NCBI GenBank assembly: GCA_964370735.1
Contig: CAYJLC010000013.1
Span: 1-44,467, forward strand
Reading direction: 5' to 3'
Source of the DNA: CAYJLC01 sp964370735
GTDB taxonomy: Bacteria; Bacillota; Clostridia; Oscillospirales; Butyricicoccaceae
Length of the DNA stretch: 44,467 nt
In this document: in pieces, positions 40,817 through 44,467 of the stretch
Layout: each line of letters starts with the position of its first letter
Numbering within the stretch: the stretch's first letter is position 1
The notes under the pieces: generated by a model
What the model was told of the DNA's origin: nothing
What the model saw: only the letters and a program-made list of their open reading frames with translations
The model's database searches: none
Made by a program: the position numbers and the translations under genes

Positions 40817-40817
40817 T
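40800..40817. promoter_or_regulatory. ARG box (ArgR/AhrC operator)
   Basis: TATGAATAAATATTCAAT fits the 18-bp ARG-box consensus WNTGAATWWWWATTCANW at every position. It covers the -35 hexamer and most of the spacer of the transporter promoter, so bound ArgR with arginine should repress it. The argR gene itself is not in the window. Confidence 0.8.
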
Positions 40818-40897
40818 AGTAATTTTGCACAAATACTGTCCACATAATATACGCATTTTATCTTTTTTGTACATTTTATCTTTTTTTCGTTTTAATA

Positions 40898-40926
40898 TTA
40901 ACATTTTTTGTGTTTTATGGTATAAT
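40898..40926 (+). promoter_or_regulatory. Promoter of the U32-dut-maf-mreC operon
   Basis: -35 TTAACA (40898-40903), 17-bp spacer, -10 TATAAT (40921-40926) preceded by TGG, an extended -10. The start is expected near 40933, with a leader of about 37 nt. Confidence 0.7.
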
Positions 40927-40969
40927 TATATATGTATATGCAAAAACAAGAATAGAAAGAAGTTATTTT

Positions 40970-43036
40970 ATGGAAATATTATCCCCAGCAGGTTCGCTAA
41001 AATCTGCAAAAGCATCTGTCTTAGCAGGTGCATCGGCAATTTATATGGGCTTTGGCGAGTTTAATGCACGAAGACAAGCCGAAAATTTTTCGAAAGAGGA
41101 ATTTTCAGAAGCAATTGATTTTGCAAAAAAATACGACGTGTTAGTATATATCACATTAAATATAATCTTAACAGACAAAGAGCTTAAAAAAGTTTATGAA
41201 TTCATCGAATTTCTAGCTTCACTTAATATAGACGGAATAATTGTTCAAGATTTAGGAGTGCTTGAGCTTATCAAAAAAGTATGTCCTACAATGCCTGTTC
41301 ACGCGTCAACTCAGCTTACAATTCACAATTTAGAAGGTGCGATTAAAGCGAAAGAACTCGGTTTTTCGCGTGTTGTTTTATCGCGTGAGCTTTCTTTTGA
41401 AAACATAAAACACATCACCGAAAATTGTGGAATTGAAACCGAAGTTTTTGTTCACGGTGCATTGTGCATGTGTTATTCTGGGCAATGCTATCTAAGTTCG
41501 CTTTTAGGTTCACGCAGTGGAAATCGTGGACTTTGTGCGCAACCATGTAGGCTACCATATAAATTAGATGGAAAAACATCGCATCCACTCTCGCTTAAAG
41601 ACCTGAGTTTGGTTGAATATGTCGAAAAATTAAAAGATGCTGGTGTTTCATGTCTTAAAATCGAGGGTAGAATGAAACGTCACGAATATACTTATGTTGT
41701 TACCAAAATTTACAGCGATGTTTTGCGCGAAAATCGTATGCCTACTCGCGAGGAACTAGAAACTTTACGATTAGTTTTTTCAAGACAAGGCTTTACCGAT
41801 GGATATTTCAAGCGTGAACTTGGAAAAGAGATGTTTGGGACAAAATCTGACAATAACCCTCGTGAACTTACCGAACTTTATGACAAAATTGCAAAAGAAC
41901 TGCACGAAGCGACTATAAACTTCCCTGTTTCGTTTGAATTTGTTGCAAAACGTGATGAAAAAATCAAATTAATCGCTAAAAATGGCACAAATATAGTGGA
42001 ACTTTTAGGTGACACACCTGAAATCGCGATAAATAAAGCTACCGACTATGAGCAGGTTAAAAAAAGCTTGTCTAAAACAGGTGGCACAATTTTCTCGCTA
42101 GAAAATATCGAAATTTCGCTCGATGATGGGCTTAGAATTTCTGCATCATCAATAAATAATCTTCGCCGAGAAGCACTAGAAAAACTGGAAATTTTAAAGA
42201 CAAATTATAAAAAACGTGAAGTTTTGCCAATAGATTTCAAAAAAAGTCTCAAAAACAAGCCTGTAACGCCTATGTTCACTGTTGAAATCACCGACTTATC
42301 ACAAATCACTGATAGTATGTATGTGAAAAAACCCGAGATTTTATACATTCCAATCGGAGTAATTTCAAGAAACTTAGAAAAAATTAGCTCGCTTATTCAA
42401 AGTGGATTTAATATATGTGCAAAGCTTCCAAAAATTGTTCACGACCACGAAATGCAAAAATACGATAAACTCCTAGAAAAGTTAAAAGAACTAGGCATTA
42501 ATAAGATTTTAACGTCAAATATCGGCTTTGTTTATAGCGATTTTGAAGTTTATGGTGATTTTGGACTTAATGTGTATAACTCTCTTTCCCTAGATGTTCT
42601 AAAAAATATGGGCGTTTCATCTCAAATGCTGTCTTTCGAACTGAAATCAGCTCAAATTCGCGATATTTTGAAACCAATTCCAACCGAACTTATGTTTTAT
42701 GGAAAATTGCCACTTATGGTCTTTGAAAACTGTATTATTAGCCCAAATTACGGCAGATGCGCTTGTAAAGAAGGCAAAATATACCTTACAGACAGAAAAA
42801 ATGAAAAATTCTACATACAGAAGGAATTTGGATGTCGAAACACATTATACAATAACAAACCAATTTATTTACTCGATAAAATGGACGAGTTTTCGCTTTT
42901 AGGCGTTACTTATTTGCGACTAAGCTTTGCTGACGAGGATGCCTCTCAGGTTGAATTTGTCTACAAATCTCATATCGAAAATAAATTATTCGAAACAGAC
43001 TTTACACGAGGACTTTATTATAGAGGAGCATTATAA
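40970..43036 (+). CDS. U32-family protein, RlhA/TrhP-like RNA hydroxylation factor
   Basis: A 688-residue protein annotated by family as peptidase U32, though characterised bacterial members (RlhA, TrhP) act in hydroxylation of rRNA or tRNA. It begins MEILSPAGSLKSAKASVLAGASAIYMG, a TIM-barrel start. The U32 signature EVFVHGALCMCYSGQCYLS lies at 158-176, with Cys166, Cys168, Cys173, Cys189 and Cys193 as candidates for an iron-sulfur site. The second half (about 340-688) is the long C-terminal extension found in RlhA-like proteins and has a further cysteine group near CIISPNYGRCACKEG. The ATG at 40970 is chosen over an upstream one inside the promoter; its ribosome site is weak. dut overlaps its stop. 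Confidence 0.85.
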   Translation: MEILSPAGSLKSAKASVLAGASAIYMGFGEFNARRQAENFSKEEFSEAIDFAKKYDVLVYITLNIILTDKELKKVYEFIEFLASLNIDGIIVQDLGVLELIKKVCPTMPVHASTQLTIHNLEGAIKAKELGFSRVVLSRELSFENIKHITENCGIETEVFVHGALCMCYSGQCYLSSLLGSRSGNRGLCAQPCRLPYKLDGKTSHPLSLKDLSLVEYVEKLKDAGVSCLKIEGRMKRHEYTYVVTKIYSDVLRENRMPTREELETLRLVFSRQGFTDGYFKRELGKEMFGTKSDNNPRELTELYDKIAKELHEATINFPVSFEFVAKRDEKIKLIAKNGTNIVELLGDTPEIAINKATDYEQVKKSLSKTGGTIFSLENIEISLDDGLRISASSINNLRREALEKLEILKTNYKKREVLPIDFKKSLKNKPVTPMFTVEITDLSQITDSMYVKKPEILYIPIGVISRNLEKISSLIQSGFNICAKLPKIVHDHEMQKYDKLLEKLKELGINKILTSNIGFVYSDFEVYGDFGLNVYNSLSLDVLKNMGVSSQMLSFELKSAQIRDILKPIPTELMFYGKLPLMVFENCIISPNYGRCACKEGKIYLTDRKNEKFYIQKEFGCRNTLYNNKPIYLLDKMDEFSLLGVTYLRLSFADEDASQVEFVYKSHIENKLFETDFTRGLYYRGAL

Positions 43037-43485
43037 TGAACTTAAATTTTAAAAAAATACCATCTCAAAACGGAAAAATTCCACAAAATCCAGCATACGC
43101 GACCGAAGGCTCTGCTTGCTTTGATTTAACCGCAAATATCGACAGCGATTTAATTATTTTGCCAAATCATATCGTAAAAATACCAACTGGACTTGCTATC
43201 GAAATTCCAACAAACGAATTTGTCGCGTTAGTTTTCGCTAGAAGCGGGCTTTCTTCGAAATTTGGCATCAGTCTTGCTAATTCTGTTGGAGTAATCGATT
43301 CTGATTATCGTGGCGAAATCATCGTAGCACTTATTAACAATTCAAACGATGAATTTATCTTAAAACCTGGTGACAGAATTGCACAACTTGGGCTATTCCC
43401 TGTTTTTATGGCGAATTTATGCGAAGTTGACACTTTAAATGATACAAAAAGAGGAGATGGTGGCTTTGGCTCTACTGGAAAATAG
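43036..43485 (+). CDS. dut: dUTP diphosphatase (trimeric dUTPase)
   Basis: Hydrolyses dUTP to dUMP, keeping uracil out of DNA and supplying dTMP synthesis. The protein has 149 residues. All five family motifs are present: ATEGSACFDL (motif 1), ARSGLSSKFGISL (2), GVIDSDYRGEI with the catalytic Asp (3), PGDRIAQL (4) and RGDGGFGSTG at the C-terminus (5), the mobile arm that closes the active site. Its ATG shares an A with the stop codon of the U32 gene (TAATG). Confidence 0.96.
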   Translation: MNLNFKKIPSQNGKIPQNPAYATEGSACFDLTANIDSDLIILPNHIVKIPTGLAIEIPTNEFVALVFARSGLSSKFGISLANSVGVIDSDYRGEIIVALINNSNDEFILKPGDRIAQLGLFPVFMANLCEVDTLNDTKRGDGGFGSTGK

Positions 43486-44035
43486 AATAATTTTAGGCTC
43501 ATCGTCGCCAAGACGTCAAGAAATTTTAAGCGAATTAGGGGTTAAATTCGAAGTTTTCGTTACCGATTGTGATGAAACTTTAAATGAAAATCTGCCTATC
43601 GGTGAAGCTATTATGGAAGTTTCTGAACGAAAAGCAAAGTGCATAGACGAGGGTGACATCGTTATAACTTCTGATACAATGGTGGTTTTAAACGGAGAAC
43701 CTTTAGGCAAGCCTCTAGACTATAATCATGCGTTTAAAATGCTTAAAATGCTATCTGGCAACACTCATTCTGTGATAACTGCGTTTACTATTAAGACAAA
43801 AGAGAAGATTTCTTCGTTTGTCCACGAAAATTTTGTTACTTTTTATGAAATGACTGATTCCGAGATAGATAATTACATCAAAAAAGAAAACCCGCTAGAC
43901 AAGGCAGGCTCCTACGGAATTCAAGACAAAACTTTCACTTTTATAAAAAATATCAACGGTGATTATTCTAGTATTATGGGGCTTCCAAAATCATTACTTT
44001 ATATGGAACTTAAAAAAATGGAGGTACTTGATTGA
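43457..44035 (+). CDS. maf: Maf-like nucleotide pyrophosphatase
   Basis: Hydrolyses non-canonical or pyrimidine nucleoside triphosphates; the Bacillus gene was first linked to septum formation. Conserved blocks are ILGSSSPRRQEIL at the N-terminus, TSDTMVVLNGEPLGKP and GSYGIQDK, which fit the dTTP/UTP pyrophosphatase branch. The start is uncertain. The frame opens at ATG 43439; ATG 43457 abuts GAGGAG without spacing; TTG 43466, 9 nt after that site, would give M-ALLENRIILGSS, closest to the family start. It overlaps the dut 3' end by about 20-30 nt. mreC begins within its stop codon. Confidence 0.9.
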   Translation: MVALALLENRIILGSSSPRRQEILSELGVKFEVFVTDCDETLNENLPIGEAIMEVSERKAKCIDEGDIVITSDTMVVLNGEPLGKPLDYNHAFKMLKMLSGNTHSVITAFTIKTKEKISSFVHENFVTFYEMTDSEIDNYIKKENPLDKAGSYGIQDKTFTFIKNINGDYSSIMGLPKSLLYMELKKMEVLD

Positions 44036-44467
44036 GAGATTTCTTTTCAAGCAGCTTTTTCAAAATAGTTGCAACTTTGCTCGTTTTGTGCTTCGGAATT
44101 TTCCTATTTAGTGCCGTAAGTGGCGATGGAGTTTCGACAAATGTTTCTGGCTCAATGTTTGCAGGCATCCAAAAAAGTTTCTCAAATGTCACTGTTTTCG
44201 TGTCAAATGTATTTTCTAGGTCGTTTGAGTACGAAGATTTAGTTTTAGAAAATCGCGAACTTAAAAATCGCGTGCGTGAACTAGAAGACGAGCTTCGCCA
44301 ATCGGAGTTTGCTTTAGAGGAAAATGAAGAGCTTAAAAAAATGCTTGATATTACCGAAACACGCCCTGAATTCGAACTGGAAATTTCTGAAATTGTCGGT
44401 CGTTCACTTTCAGACGCAGTCTATACTCTAACACTCGATAAAGGTCAAAATGCCGGCATTGAAATAA
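44032..44467 (+). CDS. mreC: Rod shape-determining protein MreC (partial, cut by window end)
   Basis: Scaffold of the elongasome that links MreB filaments to cell-wall synthesis. 145 codons are visible before the edge. The start is TTG 44032 with GGAGG 7 nt upstream, overlapping the maf stop as TTGA. Residues 9-30 form the single membrane helix (FFKIVATLLVLCFGIFLFSA). A heptad-like coiled coil follows at about 70-105 (EDLVLENRELKNRVRELE and on to EELKKML). The first beta domain begins with EISEIVGRSLSDAVYTLTL and DKGQNAGIE. A maf-mreC neighbourhood is common in Firmicutes, but mreB, usually directly before mreC, is missing here. Confidence 0.92.
   Translation, partial: MRDFFSSSFFKIVATLLVLCFGIFLFSAVSGDGVSTNVSGSMFAGIQKSFSNVTVFVSNVFSRSFEYEDLVLENRELKNRVRELEDELRQSEFALEENEELKKMLDITETRPEFELEISEIVGRSLSDAVYTLTLDKGQNAGIEI

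Overview
The window is an AT-rich (roughly two-thirds A+T by eye) chromosomal segment of a low-GC anaerobic Firmicute, most likely a member of the Clostridia. The signs are FabK as enoyl-ACP reductase, a Firmicutes-type fab/acc operon, an anaerobic sulfatase-maturase-like radical SAM enzyme, a c-di-GMP-I riboswitch, strong GGAGG ribosome sites and near-consensus sigma-A promoters. Nothing looks like phage or a conjugative element. I see no tRNA, rRNA or CRISPR.

Layout. 1-6.1 kb: tail of an upstream gene, a split-barrel protein, then pcrA-nadE and a GNAT acetyltransferase, separated by related hairpins and a 169-bp element with perfect 15-bp terminal inverted repeats. 6.2-10.7 kb: a plus-strand operon glyA-rarA-dinB-HAD phosphatase. 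10.7-19.3 kb: a minus-strand polyamine cluster transcribed speD-speA-speE-speB-(broken GNAT)-carboxynorspermidine synthase-membrane acyltransferase-nspC-zinc-ribbon protein. It encodes arginine to agmatine to putrescine, then two separate routes to spermidine. 19.5-22.2 kb: a FIST-(degenerate GGDEF)-EAL phosphodiesterase gene preceded by a c-di-GMP-I riboswitch. 22.2-25.5 kb: a TRIC-type membrane protein, divergent from a radical SAM maturase plus TauE/SafE exporter driven by a tandemly duplicated promoter, then a membrane-anchored XRE regulator. 25.5-28.1 kb: xer recombinase and an ABC-F protein. 28.1-28.35 kb: a structured gene-free stretch.

28.4-37.4 kb: the fatty-acid synthesis operon fabH-fabK-fabG-fabF-accB-fabZ-accC-accD-accA-acpP, with fabD divergent. 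Both directions start from overlapping consensus promoters that share one -10 region. 37.4-38.4 kb: an RDD membrane protein. 38.5-40.75 kb: a polar amino-acid ABC transporter whose binding protein is circularly permuted and whose promoter carries a perfect ARG box, so it probably imports arginine or a relative. 40.9-44.47 kb: a U32 protein, dut, maf and the 5' part of mreC.

The most unusual items are the circularly permuted substrate-binding lipoprotein, the back-to-back fabH/fabD promoter flanked by inverted copies of a 13-bp motif, the c-di-GMP riboswitch on a c-di-GMP phosphodiesterase gene, and two spermidine pathways in one cluster that may be fed by the ArgR-controlled transporter.
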